Below are positions 20,915-34,400 of a stretch of 64,000 nucleotides of DNA, piece after piece. Source of the stretch: Echinometra lucunter (taxonomy: Eukaryota > Echinodermata > Echinoidea > Camarodonta > Echinometridae). The notes under the pieces are model-generated. The model was not told where the DNA came from. It did no database searches and worked only from the letters and a program-made list of their open reading frames with translations. Position numbers and translations under genes: made by a program. Position 1 is the stretch's first letter. Each line of letters begins with the position of its first letter. The stretch lies in the NCBI GenBank assembly GCA_029962745.1, contig CM057160.1:2580901-2644900 (forward strand), in the 5' to 3' direction.

Positions 20915-23411
20915 TTACATGAGTTCAGACAAGAAGTGAACCTGTGGCATCATGGGAAGCTTGCTGACAGCTTTCACAGTGAAACCTTTCCCCTCCAGAA
21001 ACTTCTTGATAAGGTCTTTCCCCCACATCGCTCCTAAAGCCAAGGAGTCTGGGAAGTTGTATGACATGGGTAGGCAGTAGAACAGGCTGTCGCTGTAGTT
21101 AAACGACGCGTTAGGATTTCCAAGGTTGTCGGCGTGTTTCGATTCCCCATCCATCTCGATAACAGACATGATTCCGCCTTTCTTCATCACTCGCTTGACG
21201 TCGTCAATGATCACGTCTGGCCGAGGTGTGTCGTGCAGGACGTTGAAGAAGAACACGTAGTCGAATGTCGATGTCCAGTTGTCCGGCATTGCTGTAGCGT
21301 CGGCGCAGACGTACGTCAAATTCTGCAGCCCTAGAGGAGCGGTTTCCTTTATGGCCCAATCTACTGTGCACTGGTCTATGTCAAGCCCGAAGAAATGGCT
21401 GTTGGGAAAACGCTGGGCCAAGTTTTTCACTGCTACACCACGACCACAACCAATATCAAGCATCCGAATTCCAGACTCTGAAATTGACAAATGTTTCACT
21501 CGTAACAGTGGCTGTAACTGAAATCATTTAAAAAATACTGTTCAGCATTTTATTACCAAGATGACCATTGATGGGTGGGAGGCTAGATAGTTCCCTAAAC
21601 AATTATACTGCAATTAAAATTGCACCGGGCGGATGCCTGGTGGTGTCAAAAATCATTTCATAGGAAAAAATTACAGTTTCCTTTATTCCGATTGATCATG
21701 TTGATCATTGGTCTTGGTTATTATCGTTTATAACCAATGATAATTAAGCAGTCACTTTAAAAAAAATCATAGCATTATAGTAGAGAATTAATGAAGAAAA
21801 AAGCAAAGTATCAATAAAAAATGACAATAACATCATTTGGTTTTATTCATCCAGGGCATGAAGGGTAGCCACATCAGTAAATGTTCTTCCTGTGGTCACT
21901 TCAATTATTATTACCCCCAGCACTGCCTAGAGCGGGACAAACATGGGCAAACACCTTGTCCATAGATGTAAACATCGGGTGAGGCAAGAGCTAAAGTGCT
22001 TCCACTTACGTAGTCTCGACATGATCTCGGGTTGTGAGGGAATGAAGTCTTGAACGAGGCAGTGGTTGAACCACGGCAAAGTGTAAACGTCGTTGTATTC
22101 ATGGAAATTCGGGACCATTGAAAATGTAAGACCTGGAATCAAACAGAAACATGATAAGCTAATAGTACTAAACACTGCCTGAGGGTGTTTTGCTATGGTG
22201 ACGAACCCGAATTTCAAAGTAGAGACGCTATGTACTTGTGACGACTGGTTTTAAGAAAATGTTACTTTGATCTTATGAATGCGACTGTTTTCACAGAACA
22301 TTTGACGAAGAGAGTGTTTTCAATAAACGAGAAAGACCACTGTCGCCTTTTAAAAACACTTATTATTGAGGGTCTATCCAATCCGCAAAAGTTAATGGTT
22401 AATCATCCATTCGACTTTGAGAGCTTCGTAAGCCATTGTCATCACAAAATCTATTGCAAATTTTCCAAAGAAACAATCTTATCGGATATCCATTTTCTAC
22501 ACTCCTGTCATTAGAGACCGTTTGGGATAAAAAGCCTCACATTTCTGGACATTAGCATATTAAGGTAGCACAATATCAAATCGGTTTCGAATTTCTACAA
22601 GTGTCTCAGCTTCTTCTTGTAATAATAGTGAGATTTATCGTTTATAATGTAATTCCGTGTATACTGTATTTCATAAATGAATGCAGGGCAGTGCATTATA
22701 TACCTCTGGGTCCATCTTTGCTGATAACTTCAAGCATCTTGTTGAAAATCTCACTAACAATTGGTATTGTAATGGAGCAGTCGGCTGCCTGGCCGGTCAT
22801 CGTCCCTGATCGGAAGCTGTCAACACGGTGTGGCGGTAGATGATACTTCTCTGTTACAGGATCGAGATCGACGATGTAGGCCGTGGTCATCGCTCCCAGC
22901 CATTCACGGACGTACCTGCCAGGATCGAAAGTGTCATTTTAAAGATTTTCCCAACCGAAATCATGAACAACAGTCGTGCACGCTACTTCAAACCATATAG
23001 CATTGTACATCATGAATGATGTTGCTTGTTTGCTTGTATATCAAATTTCATTGAGACCAGAGCATCACCCCCCCCCCACCCCCGGATCAAGTAGAACCCA
23101 AAATCCACTAGTGATCAGCTGTTTAGTCAGGTAAGGTGAAAGCATGCAGGCGTGTCAGGTGATGCCTAAAACCCCACTATATGATATATGCAATCATGAT
23201 TTAAATTATAATATGCCTACCTTTCTTTGAGCCCAGCTGCATCTGCCAGCTCTTGTGAAGTCATTGGTTTGTCATGGTGATCGACGAGGACGTTGAAAAG
23301 ACCACTCTTTACGCCTAGTGCGATCGAAAGAGACGTGAACCCACTACTTATGATCTCGAAGAGTCGGGAAGAAAACTCCTCCGCTGTCTCTGTGGCGTAT
23401 TTTTCTGCCAT
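20915..23411 (-). CDS. Rv2258c-like SAM methyltransferase paralog 2, complete, 362 residues
   Basis: Exons 23221-23411, 22704-22915, 22010-22132 and 20915-21477 (191, 212, 123, 563 bp) join in frame from the conserved ATG (MAEKYATETAEEF) to TAA. Residues ~1-134 form a winged-helix dimerisation domain (SLSIALGVKSGLF, GLKERYVREWLGAM). Exon 4 is a class I methyltransferase fold: motif I LDIGCGRG at 182-189, acidic FFGLDID at 204-210, YVCADAT at 231-237 and FDYVFFFNVLHDT at 247-259. This architecture is that of Rv2258c-like enzymes; the substrate is unknown. Exon 3 ends in C, so the junction codon reads CAG (Gln) where the others read GAG or GAA (Glu). The last residues are HFLSELM. Introns are short (about 300, 570 and 530 bp), which makes this the least disturbed copy and the empty-site reference. 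Confidence 0.9.
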
Positions 23412-23714
23412 TTCGTTCAAACACCTTACGTACTACAGGCCTACTAGTATTATATTGATCTGTGGCTTGCATAGATCTCTGACGTACTGTACGGGGTCAT
23501 AATTCTGCGCACAGGTCTCGGATGCGTACGTGTGATCAGTGAAGTCGACATCTCGACGAAGGAGGGGCGTATGGGGGGGGGGGGGGGGAAGTGCTTGAGG
23601 GTGATTCCCCCCCCCCCTTATTTAAAATCTGTTTGAGCTATTTGACGGGGCTGAGCGGAGGGATGAAACTCGAATGGGGGATATTCTGGAGCACGTAGAC
23701 TCTCACTTGCACTC

Positions 23715-24136
23715 TATACACTAAAAAAAAAAAGAAGAAGAAGAAGAAGAAGAAGAAAAAAAAAAGAAAAAAGAAGACAAACCCCCCCAAAAAAACTTGC
23801 ACCCTTCAAAATATGCAACACCTGGAGCTCCTTTATTGGTGCAACTTTGCATCCAGGAAGCATTTTGCACCTTCAAGGGTGCAGTGAGCTACATTTTGCA
23901 CTGCTGAGGGTGCAGAGTTATACTCTATACGGAAGGTGCAATTTTGCACCCTTTTGGATGCAAAAATTTCAGCACCCTTTAGGGTGCTAGGGTGCAAATG
24001 GGCATTTCCGGTTGGAAACAAGTACAAGAGGGTGCATCTTTGCACCTTTTTAATGTAGGATGCAAGATTGCACCCCAAATGAGCTGCTTTTGTTTCATTT
24101 GGGGTGCGAAATTGCACCTTCTTTTCTTAGAGTGTA
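23715..24136. mobile_element. GGTGCAAA-rich MITE upstream of paralog 2
   Basis: Same family and same distance (about 300 bp) from the start codon as at paralog 1. It starts TACACTAAAAA, has (GAA)n at 23739-23768, and ends TTTTCTTAGAGTGTA. Confidence 0.65.
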
Positions 24137-24181
24137 CCGTCCATAGGGCTTCTCCGGATTTTAGAGGTGTCTTTTTTATAC

Positions 24182-24182
24182 T

Positions 24183-24238
<56 letters not shown>

Positions 24239-24256
24239 GCTACTACTGCTACTACT
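24182..24256. repeat. (CTA)n microsatellite, left part
   Basis: About 25 CTA triplets with a few CTG. It resumes at 25750 after 1.5 kb of other sequence, so the tract was probably split by insertion. Confidence 0.9.
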
Positions 24257-25749
24257 GGGGGGCAGGGGGGGGGGCAGTTGCCCCTCCCCCCCAAAGAAAA
24301 TTTCGGGGTGGCAAAGATATCATTTTGCCCCCCAATAATTTCCCAACCAAAAAAAAAAAAAGAAAAGGGAAAAAGAAAAAAGAAAGAGAAAAGAAAGGAA
24401 AAGGAAGGAAGGAAGTGAAATGAAAGCGTAAAACAAGAGAAAAGAAAGAAAATGGGAAACTGGGAAGCGCTCGCTCGCTTCGCTCGCTCGCATTTAAGTA
24501 TCTTAACCAATGCCGATGATAATTACTATTCTTATGAAAGGAAATCGGTTTGCATCTTGTGTTTCTATCTAATGTTATACTATTCTTCTACTCATAGGAA
24601 GTAATATAACCAAACAAGATATCACTCCTAGAAATCGAGCGGCCAGTTGACCTAAAAATAGATAAACTTTCAGGAGACAACGGCCTGGATAAAAAGAAAA
24701 AAAAAACCGCAAAACAAAAACATATTTTTCAGTAACTCGCTCGCTACTCTCGCTGGTAAAAGCTAGATACAAGATGATTTCGGGCAGCAAGTAGCTTATT
24801 ATAGCAGCGAGATTCCAAAATATCATCATATTTGGGCAGCAAGGTGGTTGACAAAGATTTTGGGACGAATCCATATAATTTTGCCGGGATCGGTCGTTGA
24901 CTTTGCTCACTATGGTAGAAACAGAATGGATTCGGACTGCAAGCGAGGTAGATAAAAGATAAAACAGTGTCATATTCGGCACACAGGTGATCGGATGTAT
25001 TATTTAGATATCATACAGGCATGACAGGTTTATAGTGTATTCTGAGGATAATGATGATAATAATATTCCGTTCTTGTATAGCGCATATCACATTTTTGTC
25101 ACATTATTATGATGATGAAATAACACTTTTGTCATATGGGAAAGGGTATATTTTTCCTAGCTCGCTGCGCTCGCTCGTTTCATATTAATGGTTTTGAAAA
25201 GCAAACGAATTTGGTAAGATGATACCGAATAGATAATGTAGATGTTTCATTGGGTCACAGCGTAATTTGCCGAAGGGTTTACTACATCTACCATGAAAAA
25301 CAGTGTGTGCTTCCTCGCTCGCTTCGCTCGCTCGTAATATTAAAAAACAGTGGTTTGGGGGCAGCAACAATGGACCAACGTTGTGACAAAGTAGAGTTCA
25401 TATTTGGCAGCGAGGTAACCATATACATATATATTAGGTATCATTTATGCCTATATGTTAACTAAGCCCTTCTCTCATAACAAAAAATTTATTTTTTGCT
25501 CGCTCGCTTCGCTCGCTCGCAAAATTGAAAAAAAAAAAAGCAGGACGGTTCGCATAGCAAGTTGCCTAATTTCCCCAATTTGAAATTGCTTCACGTTGAT
25601 ATAGGCCTATGTTATTGTTTTATATATATATATGTATGTAGTATGTATGTATGTGAGGGTGTGTGTGTGCAAATAGTAGCCGTGGGTTCATCTCCGCTTG
25701 GTCGTCTTGCCCCCCCCCCCCAATCCGAAAAATGGATCGACGCCTCTGG
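24257..25749. mobile_element. Probable insertion with GCTCGCTTCGCTCGC repeats inside a (CTA)n tract
   Basis: Bounded on both sides by CTACTG microsatellite. It contains four copies of a GCTCGCTTCGCTCGCTCGC-like motif (near 24470, 25155, 25318 and 25498), the last three about 165-180 bp apart in related sequence. The right end (CAGAGGCGTCGATCCATTTT on the minus strand) matches a segment in the Polinton-like arms at 31971-32035. No gene is seen. Confidence 0.5.
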
Positions 25750-25824
25750 CTACTACTGCTACTACTGCTGCTACTGCTGCTACTGCTGCTACTGCTGCTG
25801 CTACTACTACTACTACTACTACTG

Positions 25825-25877
<53 letters not shown>

Positions 25878-25923
25878 GCTACTGCTGCTGCTACTGCTGC
25901 TACTGCTGCTACTGCTGCTGCTG

Positions 25924-25965
<42 letters not shown>

Positions 25966-25990
25966 ATAATAATGATAATAATAATCATCC
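25750..25990. repeat. Compound CTA/CTG microsatellite
   Basis: About 215 bp of (CTA)n with blocks of CTGCTGCTA, then AAT/GAT triplets up to the SINE. Open frames for poly-Ser, poly-Leu, poly-Thr or poly-Tyr come from this simple repeat. Confidence 0.95.
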
Positions 25991-25999
25991 TTCATCATG

Positions 26000-26253
26000 A
26001 TGATCGTCATCATCATAGTATAGTTTTATGTATACCCAAGGAAGTCTCGTCAGCCTAATTGCTGTTCTTCCTGAGGAGCCTGCAATTATTATAACCCAAG
26101 CAGTTGCCAAATACCCATTTATTCCTAGATGGAGAGTAGCAATGTGGATTAATGTTTTCCCAAAAGACATTCATGACAATGACGGGATGCAATTCGAACC
26201 CTTAACCCTTGGATCGAGAGTCAAATGAATGAATCACTATACCACGGCAACTC
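26000..26253 (-). mobile_element. tRNA-derived SINE, second family, with trinucleotide tail (copy 2)
   Basis: It matches 17962-18176 in sequence, orientation and microsatellite tail. It holds about 25 bp (near TTGCCAAATACCCATTTATT) missing from the other copy. Confidence 0.7.
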
Positions 26254-26276
26254 GATCTTCTGAGGCACTTCTTCTT

Positions 26277-26485
26277 TACGTTTTAAAATGAAAAAAAAAA
26301 AAGGGTATTTACTTGTTACGTGACCCAATACTCTCTTTCCCCATAATGTTCTTTCTTCTTTCTTCCTCTTTTCTTCTTTTTCTCCTCTTTCCCTCCTTTT
26401 TTTTTAGTCTCTTGAAAAATCACACGGGGGGGGGGGGGGGGTGACCGCCCCCTGCACGCCCCCTCCCCCTGTAGCGCCGCCTATG
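26277..26485. mobile_element. hAT MITE remnant, left end deleted
   Basis: Its right half matches 18231-18490 and ends CGCCGCCTATG followed by AACAGGTC (26486-26493), the target duplication of the other copy. The left terminus and left duplication are gone. Confidence 0.7.
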
Positions 26486-27181
26486 AACAGGTCATGAGTT
26501 GAGAGCCATGGCATTAGTCGTCACACGGATGAACTATACTGATGGCCCTCTGTGAAGCTTGTCAGCATGCATTCGTTGAATAAATGTGTGAGGCATATAA
26601 ACTAATATTCACTTTACTGATCAAACATGCACAACAAACATGCAAAGGAGCCCAGTACAAAGCTCAATGAATGGAAGATGCAAGGCTTATGATAAATGTT
26701 TTACATTATAACGAACACATTTATGTGCAAATAACATGGAAACATGAGTTGCATACAACAAATAAGATATGTAGGTCATGTTTAAAAAAGAAACAAAGGA
26801 CCAATAAACATTGCTCTATACACCCCATCAATAATGTTCTTGCTGATATAAAGACAAATCCGCCACTTCAAATCTTATTTGTCTAAACAAACATTTACCT
26901 TGTCGATTCCATGCTTACAATCGGGTTGCCATTGATTTTATGTAAAGCTTATTTTCCTCTAATAATTCTGTTCCTTATATAATGACTATATATGGACTAT
27001 GCATTACATAATCCTATATACATGTATTTCCCCTAACAAGTCCGTTTTTCATATCTTATTTGATTTGATTTTTGATTTGATTTGAATTAATTTTTTTCCA
27101 CTCTCGTTTTCTTTTTTCAAATTACAATAAATCATACATATATAACAGTGAATATCATCGAATTATGAACAATAATAGAAC

Positions 27182-27319
27182 GGGGGTGTTTCATAAAGTT
27201 GTTCGTAAGTTACGCACTGGAACATGTTCTTGGGTGCTAATCAGATTCTCGATAATTTAGATCACCAAACGTGCGTAAAGTCGTGCGTAACTTACGAACA
27301 GCTTAACGAAACACCCCCT
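27182..27319. mobile_element. 138-bp hairpin MITE (GGGGGTGTTTCATAAAG ends)
   Basis: Inverted ends of about 30 bp include TTCGTAAGTTACG and CGTAACTTACGAA. A compact hairpin element with no coding capacity. Confidence 0.7.
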
Positions 27320-27466
27320 GAAGCAAAAGTATACACGAATTCAATGAAGTAAAAACAAAGTGATTCATACAATGTAAGAAAATTTTGATAAAACAAAATT
27401 GGTGGAACCTAATTTGAAAGCATTGCTTGTATTATATAGGTCCCAAAAATACGAACGAGAATTATT

Positions 27467-27560
27467 CATTCATTCATTTCAACTTTATTCATCTCTTCTT
27501 TGAAAGGTAGAATATACAAATATAAAACTATACAAAGATAACATTCATAAATGCATTACA
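27467..27560 (-). mobile_element. Possible non-LTR retrotransposon 3' tail
   Basis: The minus strand ends ...GAATAAAGTTGAAATGAATG, a tail style seen in animal LINE 3' ends. Similar short tails occur near 45018 and 58219. No reverse transcriptase is seen, so this is tentative. Confidence 0.3.
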
Positions 27561-27849
27561 ACAGCTGAATACATGTACAACAGAAGCAAAGCAATTAGCA
27601 AAGCAAAGCAAAGCAAAGGAAAATAGTCACTGGCCAGCGATTTATTATACTTCATGAGGTTTTTTTTTTTGCAAAAAATGAAATGAAAACTAGCCCAGCT
27701 CTGACTTTTAAAATCAACATAAAGATCATCTGATATGATATATAAGATATTTATATATTTTTCAAATACATTCACAGCCACTAATAACTTACATCAATTA
27801 AAGATAAAATGTTTATATCATACATACTTTAACATTTTTCAAACTACTG

Positions 27850-28499
27850 CAGCAAATGGATCACAAAAGAATAACAGCTAGGTCTGCCGAGGATGAAGCC
27901 TTTTTACGATATCATCAAATAGAAAAAGGGTTTCGCAAGAAATGTGACAAACGGGAATCATTCGTTTACAATGTTAAAATGTGATTCCCCTTTATGAAAA
28001 TCGTTTAGTGGTCATTAATAACTGAAAGAAGGATAGTCACTGGCCAGCGATTTTTCAATCATGAAATGACCTGATGACATGAATAAGAATTTGTAATAAT
28101 TCATATGTTACGACGAGGTGTGCAAGGGGTTGCATCGTCTTATTTTGTCATTGCCTTTCCAAAAAGGCCATCAAGAAGGTAAAAGCATAGAAAAGTGCCC
28201 CACAATCTAAAGTAACATCTAGGAATCATTCACTCTTATGGTTTAGGGCTTATGAACAAGGAGGCGGATCGAGTTGGCATAGGATAGAATCATTCACTCT
28301 TATGGTTTAGGGCCGATGAACAAGGAGGCGGATCGAGTTGGCATAGGAGGAAACGTGAGGAGGACATATCTGACTATCCGACTAGCAAAGGAAAAAGAAG
28401 CGAGAGGCTCCTCAGATGTGGAGGTTTTTTTATTTCTTTATTTTTTTTTACTACCCCTTCGCCCACGATCTCCGCCCATTCATGCTTCTGGCTCCTGCC
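27850..28499. repeat. Conserved 3' flank of paralog 3, duplicated from paralog 2 flank
   Basis: The block around GTCTGCCGAGGATGAAGCCT (27880-28040) and the GGTTGCATC block (28100-28240) closely match 20025-20345. A 60-bp segment (GAATCATTCACTCTTATGG and following) is also tandemly repeated near 28225-28340. Confidence 0.7.
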
Positions 28500-31400
28500 T
28501 TACATGAGTTCAGACAAGAAGTGCAGCTGTGGCATCATGGGGAGCTGGCTGACAGCTTTCACAGTAAAACCTTTCCCCTCAAGAAACTTCTTGATACGGT
28601 CTTTCCCCCACATCGCTCCTAAAGCCAAGGAGTCTGGGAAGTTGTAAGACATGGGCAGGCAGTGGAATAGGCTGTCGCTGTAGTTAAACGACGCGTTCGG
28701 ATCTCCAAGGTTGTCGGCGTGTTTCGATTCTCCATCCATCTCGATAACAGACATGATGCCGCCTTTCTTCATCACTCGCTTGACGTCGTCAAGGATCACG
28801 TCTGGTCGAGGTGTGTCGTGCAGGACGCTGAAGAAGGAGACGTAGTCAAATGTCGATGTCCAGTCGTCCGGCATCGCTGTAGCGTCGGCGCAGACGTACG
28901 TCAAATTCTGCAGCCCTAGAGGAGCGGTTTCCTTTATGGCCCAATCTACTGTGCCCTGGTCTATGTCAAGCCCGAAGAAATGGCTGTTGGGAAAACGCTG
29001 AGCCAAGTTTTTCACTGCCGCACCACGACCACAACCAATATCAAGCATCCGAATCCCAGACTCTGAAATTGAAATTTTTTTTCACTCGTAACAGTGGCTG
29101 TAACTGAAATCATTAAAAAAATACTGTTCAGCATTTTATTACCAGATGACCATGGTGACGATGGGTGCTAAGCTAGATAGTTCCCTAAACGATTATACTA
29201 CCATTAAAATTGCTCCGGGCGGACGCCTGGTGATGTCAAAAAATCATAGTCTGGGAGCCTGTCCCGGATTAGTCACCCCATTTTACATATGAAAATTGTT
29301 CCCTTAAAGTTAATTAGACCATCCGTCCCATTCACAAAATGGTTGTCAGACAGAACATTTCTGCTGGGAGTAGCCCCCAGGGCCTCGAAAAGGGACCCCA
29401 AAGTCGGATTGACTTTACCCCATCTAATATATGCACCAAACTTTGTCAGGAGAAAGTGGTATGACTATACTTTACCAAAACAAAAAAAAAATGACAAAAT
29501 TTTCCGTCGGGAGGGGTCGTCAGACGGCCCCTCATGGGGAAAATATTTCCACATAAAGCCTGTGCACCAAATTTTGTCAGAAAGAAGAGTTATGCCTATA
29601 CATTCCACAAATATAAAAACTGACCAACATTTCCTTCAGGAAGGGGGTCTAACACTTCCCGCGGAAACCCCCCCCCCCCCCCCAAGTGCCCTTCAACTAT
29701 AGGCTTTACTGCCCCAAAGTGCTCTCATTGATAGAGAAAAATCCATTTTCTCACTTGGAACCATTTTAACTCTCATGCATGTATTTCATTCAGTCCAAGT
29801 TAAATTAACACAGAAGTTATGTACTTTTGTTTTGGGTGCTGTTTGGATGTAAAATGGTCATTTCAATAACAAATTATCAAATTTTGAAAATTGCATTGCT
29901 GTCTCAAAAAGGAGCAATTTAGTTTTGTCATGGTCTTGTAAACACAGCTAAACACATACCAGTGCCTGCTTGAAAAGAGAAAATATGGCAGCTTGCCAAG
30001 CATCTGGCATGTCTGGGCTGTGTTGCCGCCAGGCTGAAATCTACCATTCGTGTGTTAATTACACACATATTTAGCATTAGTTGTTCTTTTATATCTTGTC
30101 CAAGAGCCCAGGTGGGCAAGAGGTGTGTTTACATGACCCTGACAATATGACTTTGCTCTTTTTCGAGACAGCAATACAATTTTTAAAATATGTTTATTTA
30201 TTATTGAAATGACCATTTTACACCCAATCAGCACCAAAAACATAAGTACATACCTAAATGATTGTTCTGTGTGAATTTACTTGGATTGAGTGAAACACAT
30301 TAGAGTTAAATGGTTCCAAGTGAGAAAATGGATTTTTCTCTATCAATGAGGGCACTTTGGGGCAGTAAAGCCTGTAGTTGAAGGGCACTTTGGTTTTTCT
30401 TCCCTGGAAGTGTTAGACCCCCTTCCTGAAGGAAATGTTGGTCAGTTTTTATATTTTTGGAATGTATAGGCATAGCTCTTCTTTCTGACAAAAGTTGGTG
30501 CACAGGCCTTATGTGGAAAAATTTTCCCCATTTTTTAGGGGCCGTCTGACGACCCCTCCCGACGGAAAATTTTGTCATTTTTTGTGTTTTGGTAATGTAT
30601 AGTCATACCAATTTATCCTGACAAAGTTTGGTGCATATATCAGATGGGGTAAAGTCAATCCGACTTTTGGGCCCCTTTTCGAGGCCCTGGGGAGAAGATA
30701 TACTAGTCTCGATAGACAACTTCCGGTCGGAAGTAACTTTCACCGGAAGTAACTAATTAGCATAGACAGGAGGTAATTAATTAACATAGGCAGGAAGTAA
30801 TTAATCAGTGAGTCATGAAATGACTCATCAATAACGGAAATATGACTAATGAGTTAATACGATAAAAATAGATAATAATTATATAATTTGCGTTGGGTAG
30901 CGGTGGTGGTGAATTGGGTTTTTACAGACGTGTATCAATCAATTCTGATTTTTTACGTCTGGGACCGACCTTTAACGTCACCATCCGAAAGACGTGGCAA
31001 ATGTAGATTCATGTCTTGCCAAAGGACATTAGTGCCGCTGCAGGGATTCGAACCACGGACCTTGGGGTTCAAAGTCCGGAGACTTATCCACTGAGCCACA
31101 ACACCTCTAGCTTCATGGTGGATCACTTTTATACACACATATTAATTGGATACGATGCGATGTCTATGTATGTTTGTCCAATGTATTTCAACATGCCATG
31201 TTCATGTTTAGGAGACCCTAATCCGTGTTCTGAAGGAAACCCATGGTCAATATGAGGGAAATGGCATGGCCAAGTTTTTTGTCAGGATAAAGGTACCCCG
31301 TAACGGAAGAATTATTACCAGTCTATGATTGGAGGAATGTTTAGAGTGGGCATGCATCCAGCGATTGGCTGATTGTTAATCATGTGTCTTGTTGAAGATT

Positions 31401-34400
31401 GACTGAGAGAAGAGGGTTTTACTCGTGATTGTTGTTGTTGTTGATTCGTGTTGAATGACGATCAGTCAGTCTTGACTATTATCACCAACTAAGTTAGCTT
31501 TAGTTTTGTTGTTGTTATTATTATTATTTCTTTTAAATAGCTTTGGTATTTTAAGGATAAGTTCTATTGGCATCTCTTCTTTTTTTTTTTCTATATGTAT
31601 TTTACTATGAATGATTATTATTATTTTTATTATTTAAAAAAAAAAAAAAGATAAAGTAGTATCATGCCAGGTTACCGAATCCTGCCGGTTCTCAGACACC
31701 GTCCTGACAAACCTGCTCGAAGTAGTTCGAAGGTTTCTCGGAAACAAGTTTCCTATGTCTCTCAGGTGTAGACAGGGGGCTCCCTTTGGGATTGGTTCAA
31801 TTAAAGGATTGTGCTGTGATTGGTCGCTGGGTGTGGTGTATAGGAACGCGTAGTGAAGAAAAGACATAGACAGCAGTGTGTTGGTAGGGAGGGAGAACAT
31901 TGAGCATGGAGCTACAAACGAGTTCTTGAAGAGCATTTATAGCATAATACTTAATGTAATATTATCACGGGTTCATCGTTCGCTTGGTCGTCCCCCCCCC
32001 CCCCCCCATCCCTAAAATGGACTGACGCCTCTGGTATTATCAAAGTACATTCCTATTATCAAAAGTATGTTCATGGTATTGTGGGTTTGATCCAACACGT
32101 ATGTTGGCAGGCCTTTGGTATTTACGGTATATAAGACACGCAGCAATCAAAATAAAACACAACCGAGTATAGAAAATAGGTATACATTGTTTCATTTATT
32201 AATTTTACCGCAAGTGCATGTCTATCAACTATGCAAAATTATTGTAATGGTACAAATACATATCGTACAGTTATAACAAACTTAAATCATAACACAGTAT
32301 AGTATAGGCCTAATAAAGATCTTTCTTAGCTCCTTGCAAGTTTACGCTCATAGGCAAGTCAATTCATGTCATAATACGATGAAAGAGAGTCCAGATTGTC
32401 AAGTAATAAACTTGACTATAACAGATGTCACGCCTTAGTTGTCGTTTCCTTCAGCCCCCTCAGTCTCTTCTTCACTATCATCTTCATTCTCATCCTGATA
32501 CTGGAATAAACCCTCAAACTTTGCACCATGTCTGGCGAAGACTCTTCGTACGGCTTTCCGGAAGTTCATGCCATTTTCGACTTTCTCTGTGAGATCAGTC
32601 AGAATTTCGTGGTTGGTGTCATCTTCTTCAAGGTACAAGTTCTGCTGTAAGAATTGAGAGTATAGATCGAAAAAGATTCGTTTGACAGCCCATAGAACTT
32701 TCACATGAGCCTTTTCCTTAGCGTCCTCTTCGTTCATATCCTGTGAGATATATTTTTGGTATTTTTCATTCCTCGACTCCTCGGTGGCTGTCATGGCTTG
32801 TTCGAACCATTCTTGATATGCCAGGTTGTCTTCAGGTTCTTCCGTAGCAGGAGGTGTCTCAGAATTTGACGAATCGTCCTCTCCTTCATTTTCTGAATCA
32901 CTCGTTTCAGCTGCATCATCATCGTCGTCTCTAGATTCTGCGACTCTTTGCATTTTAAACGGCGGTTCAGATTGATAATCATCTTCGCTAGCTTCATCAC
33001 CAGCAATGGAATCTTCATTTTTGTATTCAGGGTGCACATTTTGTTGGTGCCTCTTCATGTCGAACTTGCGACTATACGTTCTATCGCATAATGAACAACT
33101 GTAACGCTTGGGCATAATGAAAGTATTCATGTTGACTTGATGATGCAACGATTGCAAATGATACCGATCGACTGAATCGTAATAATATATTGTTGCCATT
33201 TTTGCGCAGGAACTTTACAATGCATCAGCATTGCTTGACAATGCGTCGTTCATGACACAATATCCGTCAAATGCGTAGTCTGTGGCGTATACGGCGTTAA
33301 ACTGCGCCAAATGTTACGAGGTTAAATTACGGCGTTAGGGCGATAAACTACGGCCTTACGGTCACTTTAAAAATGATAGTATCTGCACTTTTTACAAAAT
33401 AACCTTATGGGCAGGGGCATCGCTAGAACATTTTGAATGTTTGAATGGAAGGTGTATGACCTAGATTTGTCGAAGCTTTGCTTTCCGGGCTTTAGCCTCC
33501 TTCTGTTTTCTCAATTATTTACTGTATTTTGCTCTTCCTATTTATGCTGTAATATAGGAATGTGCCCTACAGAAAAGTGGCCTTGCCCTAAAATTACTGA
33601 AATTTAAGGCCTGATATACTTACCCTTTTTCCTCTTGTTGTACTTCATGTGAGCTTTAGATGCTAGCCCCCTTGCTAAATGAGCTTTGAAATAAAGAGTT
33701 TTGAAGCAAACATAAAAAGCATAAATGATGATGGACAGGAAAATTGTAAAATAACCAGGCGCTAATGCACTTTCGTATCCATATCCGGCCCGATGACTGA
33801 CAGAATAAAGCGCTGCTGGTGCATGCACAGCATGGTGGTACAGTGTGTGCGACTGTACTGTGTCAGGCTGCACTTGGATACGAAAGTGCATTAGCGTGCA
33901 AAGTTTGAGGGTTTATTCCAGTATCAGGATGAGAATGAAGATGATAGTGAAGAAGAGACTGAGGGGGCTGAAGGAAACGACAACTAAGGCGTGACATCTG
34001 TTATAGTCAAGTTTATTACTTGACAATCTGGACTCTCTTTCATCGTATTATGACATGAATTGACTTGCCTATGAGCGTAAACTTGCAAGGAGCTAAGAAA
34101 GATCTTTATTAGGCCTATACTATACTGTGTTATGATTTAAGTTTGTTATAACTGTACGATATGTATTTGTACCATTACAATAATTTTGCATAGTTGATAG
34201 ACATGCACTTGCGGTAAAATTAATAAATGAAACAATGTATACCTATTTTCTACTCGGTTGTGTTTTATTTTGATTGCTGCGTGTCTTATATACCGTAAAT
34301 ACCAAAGGCCTGCCAACATACGTGTTGGATCAAACCCACAATACCATGAACATACTTTTGATAATAGGAATGTACTTTGATAATACCAGAGGCGTCAGTC

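Noticed and set aside
21134..21521. Plus-strand open frames opposite exon 4 of the methyltransferases (also 28719-28919, 59560-59808)
   Set aside because: They are antisense shadows of the conserved coding exon.
25562..26058. Long open frames for poly-Ser, poly-Leu, poly-Thr or poly-Tyr proteins
   Set aside because: They read through the CTA/CTG microsatellite in each frame; there is no non-repetitive domain.
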